Shown one piece after another: positions 10,320 through 19,948 of a stretch of 24,291 nucleotides of DNA. The notes beneath the pieces were generated by a model that was given only the letters and a program-made list of their open reading frames with translations, was not told the DNA's origin and searched no databases. A program made the position numbers and the translations under genes. Numbering within the stretch: the stretch's first letter is position 1; the number at the start of each line of letters is the position of its first letter. The stretch comes from Tieghemiomyces parasiticus (lineage: Eukaryota; Kickxellomycota; Dimargaritomycetes; Dimargaritales; Dimargaritaceae), in NCBI GenBank assembly GCA_027575765.1, contig JANBPT010000744.1, positions 1-24,291 of the forward strand, in the 5' to 3' direction.

Positions 10320-11714
10320 CTAGTAAATCCCGGGGATGATCCGGTACTTCACGATACTACAATAGCGTTCCCAATCCTTCTTGTACTTCTGGCGACACTT
10401 GTGGTCATCACGACGTTCACGGTGGATCAGAAGCACGGCAAAGTATAGCACGTAGAAGTACGGAATAGGGGACCGGAACCCGGTGGTGAGGCACCAGGAG
10501 AGGCCAAACAGCCAATCACCCAGGTAGTTGATGTGACGGGAGAGGCCCCACCATCCGCTTATCAGCAGCTTGCTCCCGGTGGCCGTTTCGATGTACTTGA
10601 GACCACGGACACGCGGGTCATGTGGGTCGGTCCGGAAGATGTTTTTTTGACTGTTGGACAGTCGGAACGTGAGAAACGAGGCGACACCAATAGCGACCAC
10701 AGTGGCGGCGAGGATGGGACCCAGGACGACAGGCTGGAGGGCGAGGAAGCGAGCCTGCACCGAAAAGACAAACGGTACCCAGGTGAGGTCGCCGAAACTG
10801 AGCATCCAACCGAACCCGTCGGTGGTTACGTCCATGGTGGTGAGTACGGATGATTCGTAAATCAGGGTATCGAAAATATAGAGCCCCTGTAGAAAGAAGA
10901 TGAGGGCCATTGACTCCGTAATGTAGCCGTTGAGAACCTGGGATTGCTTGATGAGGCACGCGAAATTGAGCACAAACCAGCCAATAATACCCGGACGCAG
11001 CTCGCAAAACACCTTCAGGTCGAAATCGCCTAGACGCGGATTGAGTTCGCGACCAATGAAGAAATTGTAGAAAGCGCTGGGGCTGTTACCGCCGAGGGCT
11101 AACAGGACGGGCTGGGCGGCACCCGTAGAAGGCGATGCCGTGGCCCCGTTTCCGTCCGCCTTGAGATCGGCGTCAGACTTGAGCTTGATAGTGGCAGTGG
11201 CGGAAGAGGTGCTGGGTCCGCGAAACGACCAAACGTAGAGGAGAACGGCCTGCACCGTAGCAAATAGGTACGACGCCGTCAACCAATGGACGTAATGGTC
11301 ATATACGTAGATGAACGGGGCCGGGCCGTAGAGCCGGTGCACCGTAAACATGAGGCCACAAGTAATAAGCAGGGACCGGAACCCGTTGATGCGGTAGAGC
11401 AGGCGCTGACCGGTTCGTAGCACCGTACCAGGCTTGGTGGACCCTGGCACGACGTAGTAGAGGAGGACGAGGTAGGCGAACCAGGCCAGGTAGAGCAGCA
11501 TGATGTGCGAATCGTACAGGTCCGCCAGGGTCAGCCGCTGCAGCCGATTTTTCCAGGCCGACCACGATGTCGGTGGGCATTGTTCAGCCGTCTCGCAGCC
11601 GTAGTAGAGGAGGTATGGGATGGCCGTCGTGGCTACGGTCACCACCATAGTCCCCGCCGGTCCGAAGAACTCATAGTGAGTGGTGGGCGGGTTGAGCAGC
11701 GCTGCGTCACTCAT
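10320..11714 (-). CDS. ERG24: Delta(14)-sterol reductase (C-14 sterol reductase)
   Basis: It removes the C14=C15 double bond left by lanosterol 14-demethylation, using NADPH, in the ER membrane (ergosterol synthesis). 464 residues, single exon. HYEFFGPAGT near residues 13-22 is the usual N-terminal motif. Several hydrophobic membrane segments follow. The conserved C-terminal half has FFIGRELNPR (218-227), DFDLKVFCELRPGIIGW (230-246), TTMDVTTDGFGWMLSFGD (292-309), NSQKNIFR (354-361) and SGWWGLSRHINYLGDW (386-401), ending YRIIPGIY. These fit ERG24/TM7SF2/LBR better than DHCR7 or ERG4. The frame is open for 198 further codons upstream (to 12308), but that part is low-complexity and unlike any reductase; ATG 11714 (GGCACCATGAG) gives the normal family length (yeast about 438). 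A Ser/Ala/Thr-rich loop at about 168-202 is an insertion relative to shorter relatives. Confidence 0.95.
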   Translation of the reverse strand: MSDAALLNPPTTHYEFFGPAGTMVVTVATTAIPYLLYYGCETAEQCPPTSWSAWKNRLQRLTLADLYDSHIMLLYLAWFAYLVLLYYVVPGSTKPGTVLRTGQRLLYRINGFRSLLITCGLMFTVHRLYGPAPFIYVYDHYVHWLTASYLFATVQAVLLYVWSFRGPSTSSATATIKLKSDADLKADGNGATASPSTGAAQPVLLALGGNSPSAFYNFFIGRELNPRLGDFDLKVFCELRPGIIGWFVLNFACLIKQSQVLNGYITESMALIFFLQGLYIFDTLIYESSVLTTMDVTTDGFGWMLSFGDLTWVPFVFSVQARFLALQPVVLGPILAATVVAIGVASFLTFRLSNSQKNIFRTDPHDPRVRGLKYIETATGSKLLISGWWGLSRHINYLGDWLFGLSWCLTTGFRSPIPYFYVLYFAVLLIHRERRDDHKCRQKYKKDWERYCSIVKYRIIPGIY

Positions 11715-13392
11715 GGTGCCGACCTTGGGTCGTGACCGGGAGGATGGGTAGTTGGTGAAGATAAGAGAAGGGGCTGTGGGGGGGGTTGTGATACGCAGGA
11801 AATCGTTATAGGCAATTGTGAGCTGGAAGTTTAGGGTATTGGCGACGCTAAAGGGTGGATCGCGCGGGCGATCAGGATTTTGACCAGACGAAGCGGATCC
11901 TGTAGGAGCAACCGATGCACAGCGGGTGCAATTAGAGACGTCGGCGAGTGGGTATTCAAAATGAGGTACACGAGAACAACTGGGTGCAGGTCGGGGAGAA
12001 GTACAAGGGACCCGGCAGGGGTGGAGCGGGGCGAGGATGAGAGAAAAAGGGATCGACAAATGGCGAACGGATAGACCACCGGCAAGTGAAGGCAGGTAGG
12101 TCTCCAACCGAGTGTCTACTGAAATAGACCGAGCGGGCGAGCGAAGTAATGGCGCGGAGGTTACTAGGGATAGACTAATCGTACGATATCCTATCCCTAG
12201 GTTATGGGTGGATGGGCCTTTACCAGTGTCACGAAAGCTAACAAAAATTGTCAGGCCATACATTTCATCAGCAGGATTGAAACTAGGCGTCGTGGCCCTC
12301 AGCGCCACCGGACTATATGGTACATTTCCGTGTATCTACGAAGTCCCGTGAAGGAGTGGCCCGCTACATATTGCTCGGCGACGTTCAGGTAGGATGGCCA
12401 TCGGGTATGGTGGTGTACTCCCTGCCCCTCGGCGCTTGCCGATATGTTTATCGGAAAGCCTCGACTGCCCGAGCAGAGTTACACTCAAATGTGAATACGA
12501 GTTGGGGAGGGACAACCTGGAATTTCACAATATATTAAACCTGGACAGGCCATGTCGAGCCAAGGCGCGACGGAGTCAGCCTGGTGCCAAATGTCTGTGT
12601 GGCGAAGGGCGCAATGGCCTGATTGTACCTGAGTGAGAGGCTTATTCCCTCCGCCCATTCGATTCTAACCTGGCACGTGTGAGTTACGTGATGAAATCAT
12701 CCAGGGGGTGGGAAATAGTCGGGGCAGAGCAGGTGGTGGGAAATAAGCTGGGAAGGGATGAGGAGGGGGATTCTCGGCCGTCTATTTATAACACGTGGCT
12801 TGAGCTGTCGGTCAGACTCTGCTTGATATCTAGGGGGTGGTCCTAGAGCGGATCAAGTATCGCGGGTGTAGCGGGAAGCTATGAGTTAGGGGCCGTGTTC
12901 CGAGTTTACCACTGGTGCATATTCAAAAGGTGAGCTGGCCATTGAAGACCTGATGTTAGTGAGACCCTGGTCACATGAACGCCTCCTGTAAAGATACGCA
13001 GATACTAGTGCCTCAGTACAGACACGCAGCCCCATGGGAGGGCCTGTTTAATCGCAAAAAGAGCTCTTGGTTAAAATATTAGAATCACGAAAAGACAAAC
13101 GAATGATCTACATACTTGAATGATAAACTAACATGAACACGGAGGATGCAGCAACTTCATCTAAAGGACGGGAAGAGCTCCAGTATCATAAAGCGGCGAG
13201 GGAGAGAGAGAGAGAGAGGGAGAGAGGGATGTGCGTGTGTGGAAAGGATGCGGAGGACGCTCATATACAGGGAGAAGAGAGGCTGTGCACTAACGGTGGC
13301 AGGTTGCTTGGTCGGATACTTGAGTACTACGGCGTAAGTACCCAGTAATAACTAACGGGAGGATCGCCGGTAGTTGTATTATTCTCCAGGCG
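11715..13392. other. Stretch with no recognisable gene; 5' flank of the sterol reductase gene
   Basis: On the minus strand, upstream of 11714, the sequence is pyrimidine-rich, as in many fungal promoters and 5' leaders (C-run near 11780). An open frame continues upstream to 12308 but lacks similarity to the enzyme. Short frames to 13392 are not recognised. A purine-pyrimidine microsatellite sits at 13199-13228. Confidence 0.4.
13199..13228. repeat. GA microsatellite
   Basis: About 30 bp of GA repeats with one or two interruptions (AGAGAGAGAGAGAGGGAGAG). It lies inside two short plus frames that therefore read as Arg/Glu repeats and are unlikely to be genes. Confidence 0.9.
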
Positions 13393-13609
13393 CTAGGGTT
13401 GGTGGATCGTAACGGTTTCGCTGACCGCCGAGACGCCCGAATAAAGGCTGTGAAAAGTGTAGGGTAAAGAGAGGGGAAGGCGGCACAGTCAGGGTTGGTC
13501 CTGGGTTGTATGTGTTAGCCATGATAACTTAGGGTTGCGAGCATGCCAAGTCGGGTATCACTCCTCGAAGGCTACTAGGGCCTCCTTGACGGCTAAACAA
13601 GGCACGGTC

Positions 13610-14946
13610 TCACACTTGGACGTACTGGAGGACTCGGAACTTGAACGATCCAGGGACAGTAATACTGAGGTCGTCAAAAATGGCGTAATCGCCATAGCCT
13701 TCTTCAGACTGAATCGTTTTCGTGACACCGCCAGCAAGGACGCGGCACATACTACCGTTGGACAGCCGGATAGAGGCCCGTTCTTGGTGCGTATAGCTAC
13801 AAAGTAGCGTCACAGAGATGAGCGACATCCTTTCGAGGTGGTGGTATGGACGACAGGCGCCATGGAGGGCGGTAGTGGGCCCGGCCATGAAGGGATCGGG
13901 TGTAGGGTAGGTAAATGGGAGTGTGGCAGTGATGGAACAGTTAGTACACCAGATGCGTCGCAACGCATTGGCCGGAGCAGCTATCCGATGCCATAGTGTT
14001 GGTTGTGGTAAATTTAACAAGCTTCACTAGTGGACAACATAGAGCCAAAGCATGCGGTGGCTGTACGGTGAAAAAAAAGAAGCAACGGGCCAAGGCAAAG
14101 GAGAACAGTGACACGACTGTGAAATTGATATTCGGCATGGACCCCGCCTTCATTGGCCGAACTAGGCTTACGCGCCGACATTTCTACTTATAACATATCC
14201 AGTGATCATCAGTGAAGTAGAAGAAGAATGCCATAGACTTGCGCCAGGGGAGCGTGGAGAGGAGGAGGCAAGGGCAATACTGACGGTCCTGGTGGCCAAT
14301 GAAAACGACGCTGGAAAACTTTGCACGGCTCGCACTCGCCCCTCAGCCTAATTGCTTGGGTTCCCTCTTAGCTGACCATAATGAACAACGATACATGGCG
14401 GGCCCTAGAGGGCGAGTTATTCTAAGAGACAATTACCGAAGGCAACGTTACTCCCATCACGACCACTTCCTTTTACCGCTAGGCTCTTGCGGAGCCTAAG
14501 CTCTCTACACTCGGGTCGCCGGTCGGAAGGGCATGTCCAACTGATGGTGAAGGAGTGGAACAGACGGCGCTGGCAGGCGGCAATCTCTTCTCCCGCCAGC
14601 CTGTGGGGCCCGGTGATAAGTCCGTGGCATGGATTGGCGGGTAAGATATCCCAGTCACAGAACAGGGGGGGGCCGAGTGCTGTGCTACTTACATAGGCGC
14701 AGCGACCATTTCTCCGGATTCGTCGTAGGTGCGAAGCTGGACCACCAGGGCGGGCTCAAGAAGTAGGCGGCCGGGCCCGTCCGTATAGCTCGGACTGCCC
14801 TCGGTGGGCTGCTGCACGATATCCAGGGCGAACTGGAGGTCACTATAACGTGGTCGATGCGGGCGGAGGCAAAGGGGAGGTGGGGAAGGTATTAGCCTGA
14901 GTGTCGGAAATACCCAACCGGGCAGGCCGCTCGCTCCAACGGGCAT
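13610..14946 (-). CDS. Velvet-domain protein, two exons (14946-14693 and 13829-13610)
   Basis: Velvet proteins (VeA, VelB, VosA families) are fungal regulators that bind DNA through an NF-kB-like fold and link development with secondary metabolism. Exon 1 gives LQFALDIVQQP and LLLEPALVVQLRTYD, matching the velvet start (VQQP...PPPIVQLRVYD). It ends at a perfect donor GTAAGTA (14692) in phase 2. The next part, MSLISVTLL...CRVLAGGVTKTI...GDYAIFDDLSITVPGSFKFRV, matches the velvet core (asL...LLGslvsS...fFvFpDLSvR.eG.frLrF). The acceptor at 13830-13831 fits the phase exactly and is the first AG after a TACTAAC at about 13945. The spliced product is 157 residues and keeps frame. It lacks the usual C-terminal stretch; a GTGAGA overlapping the stop could be a further donor, with candidate exons ending at 13393 or beyond. 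The canonical RR/ID segment is poorly kept, so it may be divergent or decaying. Confidence 0.62.
13830..14692 (-). other. Inferred 863-nt intron of the velvet gene
   Basis: Bounded by GTAAGTA and GAAAG, with TACTAAC about 115 nt before the acceptor. It is far longer than typical fungal introns. It contains other open stretches (for example the minus frame reading LFHSFTISWTCPSDRRPE after CCCCACAG at 14601), which allow an alternative middle exon, but only direct joining gives a continuous velvet core. A T-run and a basic plus-strand frame (CGGCTVKKKKQRAKAKE) also lie inside. Confidence 0.45.
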
Positions 14947-15840
14947 GCATCCATACAATCAGTAAATAAGAAACGAGGGGCGTCAGAGGGGATCACCGCA
15001 CTTAAACGAGCAGCGACCAATCGGTTAACCAGATGAGATAGTGGACTACGCAGCCCGGCGAGAGTGTACTGAAACGACTGAAGGTATTGGAGCCAGCTGC
15101 ACAGGCAGGTCTGGTTGGTTCCCACATATTGCACATTGTCGACAAGTGGGTAATTTAACTTATTTTGGATAACGACGACCCGGTCAAGGATCGGTAAGCA
15201 AGCCAGCCCCCAAACATGGTACATCTCGGTTAATCGCGGGGTAACGCCTTCTAATGGGGCCGCGGCAAAACCACAGGCACGCCATCAGATACCCCTGCGC
15301 TTGACACCCAGAAGGAGGTCGTTGTACCCACCACTCGGCCTGCTGTGGGCACGAGTCAACCGCTCCCGCGCTGTGGGGAGGGATGGATATCGGCCCGGCA
15401 GACGGGGCGTACTATAGTTCCTAATAGCAAGCTCCGTGAGTACCCAGTGCCCGATGCAGCGTAAACTAAGAGAGGAAGGCTGACATTCGTGGCGAGAAAT
15501 GCAATGAGAGAAGGTGGGGCGTGGGAGGGGAGGGAGGCGATCCTTACCTTGTATCGTTTCCGAAGAGCTGGTGCATGGCAAGAGTGGCTTGGTCGGTGCG
15601 GGATCAAGAAATAGGTTATGAGGCGGCGACGGTGGTCTTCAGAGGCAGGTGCGTAGGCATAGGCCAGCGCTAGACAATTGCAAAATTGTAGATCAGGCTC
15701 GTGAGGCCGGGGAAACCGGTTGCGGTCAATAGTCTAATGGCGGGAAGGGGAGAGGTGACGAGCACTAATGATATAGGCGAGGGAAGTAAATGTGAGATGA
15801 CAGACTGGGATTGGCAGGGGGGGGGTGACCGGTTAACAAT
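14892..15840 (-). pseudogene. PCI-domain protein (Csn12/PCID2 type), partial or broken, at least two exons
   Basis: PCID2/Csn12-type proteins act in the TREX-2 mRNA export complex or near the COP9 signalosome. A long frame ending at donor GTAAGG (15547) encodes NFCNCLALAYAYAP, RRRLITYFLIP and PALRKRYK, which line up with the family pattern (A...L.yAf.....NKR.IL.YLLPv...P...LLKKY). A second frame (about 15250-14892) reads LTEMYHVWGLACLPILDRVV and VIQNKL, then WLQYLQSF and HLVNRLVAARLSAVI, fitting the rest of the PCI helices and winged helix. The middle splice is ambiguous: candidates around 15465 and 15342 (GGYNDLLLGVKRRG) cannot all be joined in phase. No convincing N-terminal exon with SKKW or YYLGR was found. 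The 3' end overlaps the velvet exon 1 start by about 55 bp on the same strand. It may be a real gene with short exons or a decayed one. Confidence 0.4.
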
Positions 15841-17211
15841 TACGAAAAACTATCAGCTCAAGGGATGTTTCGCAGGAAAAGGTGTCCCATTAAATAGTGT
15901 CAGCGGTTCCTCGTTGCCGGGTCAAGTGCTGTATTCCGCATGGAATGTGGAAAGGACCCCCAAAGGAGGTGGCTGGCCGCACGATTCCAGTTTAGGTGAG
16001 GAAAGCGAGGCCAACCAAGAACTTGGGTCGAAGGAGTGAGAGAGAAAAAAAATATACGGGGGGGGGTGTGTGTGAGAGTAGGTGTGGTGAAAATGGGAGA
16101 AGAAGTGTATGACAATAGTTGTTTGGGCTAGTAAGTGTATCAAAGCAGCGGAGTTGGAACGGTCCCACCAAAGGGCGTTGGCCGAAAGCGGTAGGCGGGG
16201 CATACGGAGGAGTATCTGCAGGTCAGAAAATCGCCCAGCAGCAGCAGCAGTACTCTATTGGTGAATGGTGCACGTAGTACGTGAGCCAGTGGGTAGATCA
16301 GGCATATCGAGCTTTCGTTACCATGGAAGAGGCGGAGAAATGGAAGAGTGGTTTATTTTATGTGTTTTGATTGAAACACTCGATATGACGTTTGTTATTT
16401 TGTATAGCAGGGAGGAGGCCAGTACCGGCCAGAGAGGAGAGGGAGAGGGCACTCTGTAGGGCCAATTCCATAGAGGCCGGAGACCTGGGCCCAGTGTGGG
16501 GGGGGAGGCACAGGGAGGCGCGGGCCTTAGCATGGGAGTTAGTGAGGGCGGGGGCACGCTGGTAGCACGGAAAACGTGAGCTGGCCACTGCGCCCAGCAG
16601 CCAGTGGGGGGGGGGGCAGGATGGCTAAGGGGGGCCCATGGAACTGACTAGCTCCTTTAGACTAAGACTTGTACCGTTTGATAGCCCACGTCATCCCGGT
16701 AAACGTGATATAGGCCGAAGCCGTGCATACATCATAGTCTTTGAGTTGCCCTTGTTAAAGTTTGTTTTTTGGAAAGGTACCTGTCAGTGTTCACGGTGTC
16801 AGAAAGCGTGGTAATTTCGCTGCATGTTGGGTTTGATGACCGGTTTATTTCTCTTTGTGCATTGAGCTATTTTTAAGCTCCACTGGTGGGAGGGTGGCAT
16901 TAACCTCTTACACCAGGTATAGTTAACGTTAGGCTTTGAGAGTCCGTATTCCTTTTGCCATTGCAGCGGGTTTCGGGAGCCCTGTTGCCCAGATCCCAAG
17001 GAGTCCTTCATATTTTTGTGATGCGTATATATACCCCAGTAGGGTTGCCCAGGTATAAAGGAAGGGGCCCATTTGATCACTTTCCACGTGAATTGTTTAT
17101 CTTGATTTGAGATGGATCTAAATGAGCTAACAATGGGGGCTGGGTGAAATCTGGGTGTCTATTTAGCTGAAGAAGGGGAATGTGTAGAGATAGGTGATTC
17201 AAGCACTAGAG
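15841..17211. other. Stretch with no recognisable gene, rich in simple repeats
   Basis: It contains G-runs (16055-16066, 16498-16506, about 16606-16616), a GT run (about 16066-16073) and CAGCAGCAGCAGCAG near 16237. On the minus strand 16799-17080 is open for 93 codons from an ATG (start MIKWAPSFIPGQPYWGIY) but matches no family I know; it lies next to the repeat island and could be transposon-derived. 15922-16203 (minus) is another open but low-complexity frame, possibly upstream sequence of the PCI gene. Confidence 0.35.
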
Positions 17212-17971
17212 GTACTGTTGGAGGGGAAACTTCCCTGGAGAAAACTAGAGGCTAATAGCCAAGGAACTAAATACTAATAAACGAAAAGACTTACAAACAC
17301 ATTGCAGAATGATAAAAACATTTGTGTGGGTGATAATCTATTGTTTATTGGGTAGCAACCCAAAGTTATTTAAAAGTGAAAGATGGCCAGCATTCTTTGT
17401 AAGGGCTACAGCTTGGGTTTGGAGCAAATCCCAGAACAATAGTGCAGGGTGGGACTGGTGCCCAGGCAAATAAATAAATCAGTTGTGTGGTTGCTAGGTC
17501 AATACAAAGAGTACTGATAGAAGAGCCTTAATGGATGGAGGCAGAGGCGTCTGTCAAGGAAGGAAGTGGCATCAAATGGATCAGGAAGGTTGGCATTGCA
17601 ATGAGGAATAAAGGAATGAAGGACTAAAGGAATAACTAAAGCTTTAGATGGAAGAAGTAAAGTGTGGTAGTGGGATCTAGGAGGTGGTCTTAAGGAACTG
17701 ACCTCCCCAAGGTCACCCCCTGTTCCCAATGGTTGTGACTCACCAGTACCCAGGCCCACCCAGTCAGGATAGACCACAATGTTCCCTGGAGGACCTAGAA
17801 AAGGGGCCAAAGAAGACACCAACCTCTCTCTCTTTGGTATTCATTTTCTTTTCATTATCTCTATTTTCATCTGTCTTCACAGTGTCCTGTGCCCTCCTCT
17901 ACCACACGCCTTCTAGCACTCTACAACTTGCATCCATTTGGCCACATTGGCCTTTTTCCAGGGGATCATGT

Positions 17972-18104
17972 TGTGCTGATATTAGGCCCAAGTCTAATAC
18001 CATAACCAAAAGGCTATTCTACTATCACAGAATTTATGGTTCTGAAATAGTAGACTTGGACTTTACCTTGAGAAAATCTAATGTGGTGGTTCCCAATCAC
18101 CACA
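17972..18104 (-). repeat. 133-bp dispersed repeat, copy 2 (inside the 369-bp element)
   Basis: Full-length, reverse orientation. It forms the left part of the palindromic element, from TGTGCTGAT to CAATCACCACA. It is nearly identical to the copy at 19356-19488. Confidence 0.9.
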
Positions 18105-18340
18105 TCAGTCCCTCCCAAGATAGAAGCCCCCACGGAATTGCTTCCATGTAAGCCCCTGCCAGCTCATCTCCTAAACTATCCTGCATACTAGGTGCGATTG
18201 CCTAGATCATGAGGTTTGATGCTGACCTCCAACGTTGTTCCCCCAAAGATATGCACTGTCTAGGATTTGAACCTGGGACCTTGTGATAGTAGAATATGCT
18301 TTTTGGTTATGGTATTAGACTTGGGCCTAATATCAGCACA
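17972..18340. mobile_element. 369-bp palindromic (MITE-like) element with 58-bp terminal inverted repeats
   Basis: The ends are TGTGCTGATATTAGGCCC at the left and its reverse complement at the right; similarity runs about 58 bp inward on each side. It is flanked by the 5-bp direct repeat CATGT (17967-17971 and 18341-18345). The empty site is visible: if the element and one CATGT are removed, the flanks align continuously with the other arm of the inverted repeat at 18813-18875. The left 133 bp is a full copy of the dispersed repeat; the right end is its terminal 59 bp. It has no coding capacity, so movement would need a transposase in trans. The superfamily is not determined; a 5-bp duplication does not fit Tc1, hAT or MULE. 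Confidence 0.82.
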
Positions 18341-18390
18341 CATGTTTCATATTAAAGCTCTACCTAACACAGTACCTACCAGGCAACCAA

Positions 18391-18802
18391 GCAATGATCA
18401 GGATCACTAAAGACAGCAAACTAGTCACACACTTTGCCAGACTAGTACAGGTACAACACACCCTCTCTAGCAACACCTACTAAGTCAACCCCACCATCTT
18501 CAACCACTGCCAAGCCCCCAAAGTAATTGTCAGTATCCAAATGCCAACACCCCACAGAACCCTGCAAGCCACCACAATGCCACAAAGGAACCAACACTGC
18601 CACACCAACACCTACAATTGACCAGGGTGACACACCCAGAGCCTTCATGGCTAACTATCAAGACCCAGCAAAGACCCAATTGCCACACACTTCTAAGGCA
18701 TATATAAGCCTATCAACCTAGCCACTAATATTCTTTATCTTACACTTTCTTTACTTTGCTTACATTTGCAATAAACTGCCCCTTGGGGTCTCACCTACCA
18801 CA
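18391..18802 (+). mobile_element. LTR-like segment between the two inverted arms
   Basis: It carries LTR signals in order: TATATAAG at 18701-18708, AATAAA at 18770-18775, and an end in ACCACA at 18802. One base later, TGGTGGAGGTGAG (18804-18816) could be a primer binding site: it begins TGG, complementary to a tRNA CCA end. The left border is not defined, and no second LTR was found after 21750, so the LTR call rests on signal order only. It has no CG dinucleotide by my reading. Confidence 0.45.
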
Positions 18803-18803
18803 T

Positions 18804-18816
18804 TGGTGGAGGTGAG
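18804..18816 (+). promoter_or_regulatory. Possible tRNA primer binding site
   Basis: TGGTGGAGGTGAG follows the putative LTR end (CA) by one base. Its complement ends in CCA as a mature tRNA would. The tRNA is not identified. Confidence 0.35.
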
Positions 18817-19171
18817 TTAGGTAGAGCTTTTAATGAAACTGAGCTCTCCTAGGGAGGGGCCAACAAGGCTATACAGTTGCAAGATAGTGAAGTACAAGGA
18901 GGGGGAAGGCACAGGACACCATGAAGACAAAATGAAAGGGATAATGAAAACAGATAGAAATGAGAAGGGGGAGAAGGAGGTTGGGTTCCTCCCCAGCCTC
19001 TTTCCTATGTCCTCCAGGTAAAGTTGTAGTCTACCCTACTTGGGTGGGCCTGGACACCAGTGTGTCACAACAGTTGGGGACAGGAGATGACCTTCAGGAG
19101 GTCAGTCCCTTTGGACCACCTCCTGGTCCCTCTGCCACACCACACTGTGCTGCATCATCAAGCATGGAGGA
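18813..19171 (+). repeat. Right arm of the inverted repeat, first part
   Basis: Homologous to 17640-18372 on the minus strand (without the 369-bp insert). It encodes PPGKVVVYPTWVGL and SQQLGTGDDLQEVSPFGPPP in an open plus frame beginning near 18960. The match stops where the 133-bp repeat begins at 19172 and resumes at about 21308. Confidence 0.78.
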
Positions 19172-19304
19172 TGTGGTGATTGGGAACCACCACATTAGAT
19201 TATCCCAAGGTAAAGTTCAAGTCTACTATTTCAGAACCATAAATTCTGTGATAGTAGAATAGCCTTTTGGGTATGGTATTAGACTTGGGCCTAATATCAG
19301 CACA
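19172..19304 (+). repeat. 133-bp dispersed repeat, copy 3
   Basis: TGTGGTGATTGGG to ATATCAGCACA. The flanks (GAGGA and AGGCC) differ, so there is no target duplication. It marks the point where the right arm is broken. Confidence 0.92.
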
Positions 19305-19355
19305 AGGCCACACTAGACAACCTAAGCAATACACTAATGGCATGGCCTATATTAT

Positions 19356-19488
19356 TGTGGTGATTGGGAACCACCACATTAGATTTTCTCAAGGTAAAGT
19401 CCAAGTCTACTATTTCAGAACCATAAATTCTGTGATAGTAGAATAGCCTTTTGGTTATGGTATTAGACTTGGGCCTAATATCAGCACA
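19356..19488 (+). repeat. 133-bp dispersed repeat, copy 4, with perfect target duplication
   Basis: It has the same ends as copy 3 and is flanked on both sides by ATTAT (19351-19355 and 19489-19493). This defines the unit as mobile at exactly 133 bp. TG...CA ends and a 5-bp duplication also suit a tiny solo LTR, but the inverted ends and the 369-bp fold-back relative favour a terminal-inverted-repeat element. Confidence 0.92.
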
Positions 19489-19493
19489 ATTAT

Positions 19494-19900
19494 ACTTCCC
19501 AGACTTCTCTATCCTGTTTATTGTCCAGACTAACACAAGCAACACAGGCATAGGAGCAGTCCTAACCCAGCAAGTAGAAGGATGCAACCATGCAGTTGCA
19601 TACCACAGCAGGAGCCTCAACATGGCACAATGCAACTGCTCAGTAACAGAATGCAAATGCCTGGCAATTGTATTGGTGCTAGACAAGTTCCAGCCATACA
19701 TTTATGGCACTTGATTCATGCTGGAAACCAACCATGTACCCCTCCAGTGGCTACAATCCAGTACCCTGTGCTCTGGTAGGCTGGAACAATGGTACCTTGC
19801 CCTTCAAGATCACAACTTTGAGATTTGGCACCATCCCAGGTGTGGACATGCCAGTGCAGATGCTCTATCACAACTCCCCACTGTCCAAGTCACTGATGTC
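19494..19900 (+). pseudogene. Retrotransposon RNase H domain, broken
   Basis: NTGIGAVLTQQ, VAYHSRSLN, SVTECKCLAIVLVLDKF and YIYGT are the Ty3/gypsy RNase H pattern that removes RNA from the RNA-DNA hybrid. After a TGA at 19712 it continues in the same frame with TNHVPLQWL, WYLALQDHNFEI and HASADALSQLP. The first catalytic Asp and the Asp of the TDH motif are both read as Asn (QTNTS, TNH); the TE glutamate and the ADAL aspartate remain. The TGA replaces what is usually a Lys/Arg-type position and could come from CGA by one C-to-T change. Confidence 0.85.
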
Positions 19901-19948
19901 GAAGACAAACCACTAATTGCTGCAATTTGCGCCAAAATGGGGAACCTA

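Larger units (their letters stand above)
17212..18385 (-). repeat. Left arm of a large diverged inverted repeat (interrupted at 17972-18340)
   Basis: Read on the minus strand, this matches the plus strand at 18813-19171 and then 21308-21750, in the same order. Shared stretches include GTTAGGTAGAGCTTT, GTCCTCCAGG, GGGTGGGCCTGG, CAATGCCAACCTTCCTGATC, AATAAACAATAG and CCAACAGT/CAACAACAG near the outer end. In the best stretch about three quarters of bases agree. The minus frame 17822-17499 encodes NIVVYPDWVGLGTG and NANLPDPFD...DRR, and the other arm encodes KVVVYPTWVGL and NANLPDLPD...DRR, so the ancestor was protein-coding. The family is not known; a gag-like or other transposon protein is a guess. 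Confidence 0.8.

Noticed and set aside
10320..12308. A 662-residue version of the sterol reductase starting at 12308
   Set aside because: The first 198 residues are low-complexity and unlike any reductase; the ATG at 11714 has good context and gives the family length.
13133..13348. Two overlapping plus frames with Arg/Glu repeats
   Set aside because: They are produced by the GA microsatellite and have no other support.
14530..14600. Middle exon for the velvet gene (minus, after CCCCACAG)
   Set aside because: It can be joined in phase, but then no good phase-2 donor leads to the last exon, and it duplicates the strand already present in MSLISVTLL.
19172..19488. Copies 3 and 4 of the 133-bp repeat as the two LTRs of one retrotransposon
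   Set aside because: Only about 50 bp lie between them; copy 4 has its own target duplication, copy 3 none; the reverse-orientation copy in the fold-back element does not fit an LTR pair.
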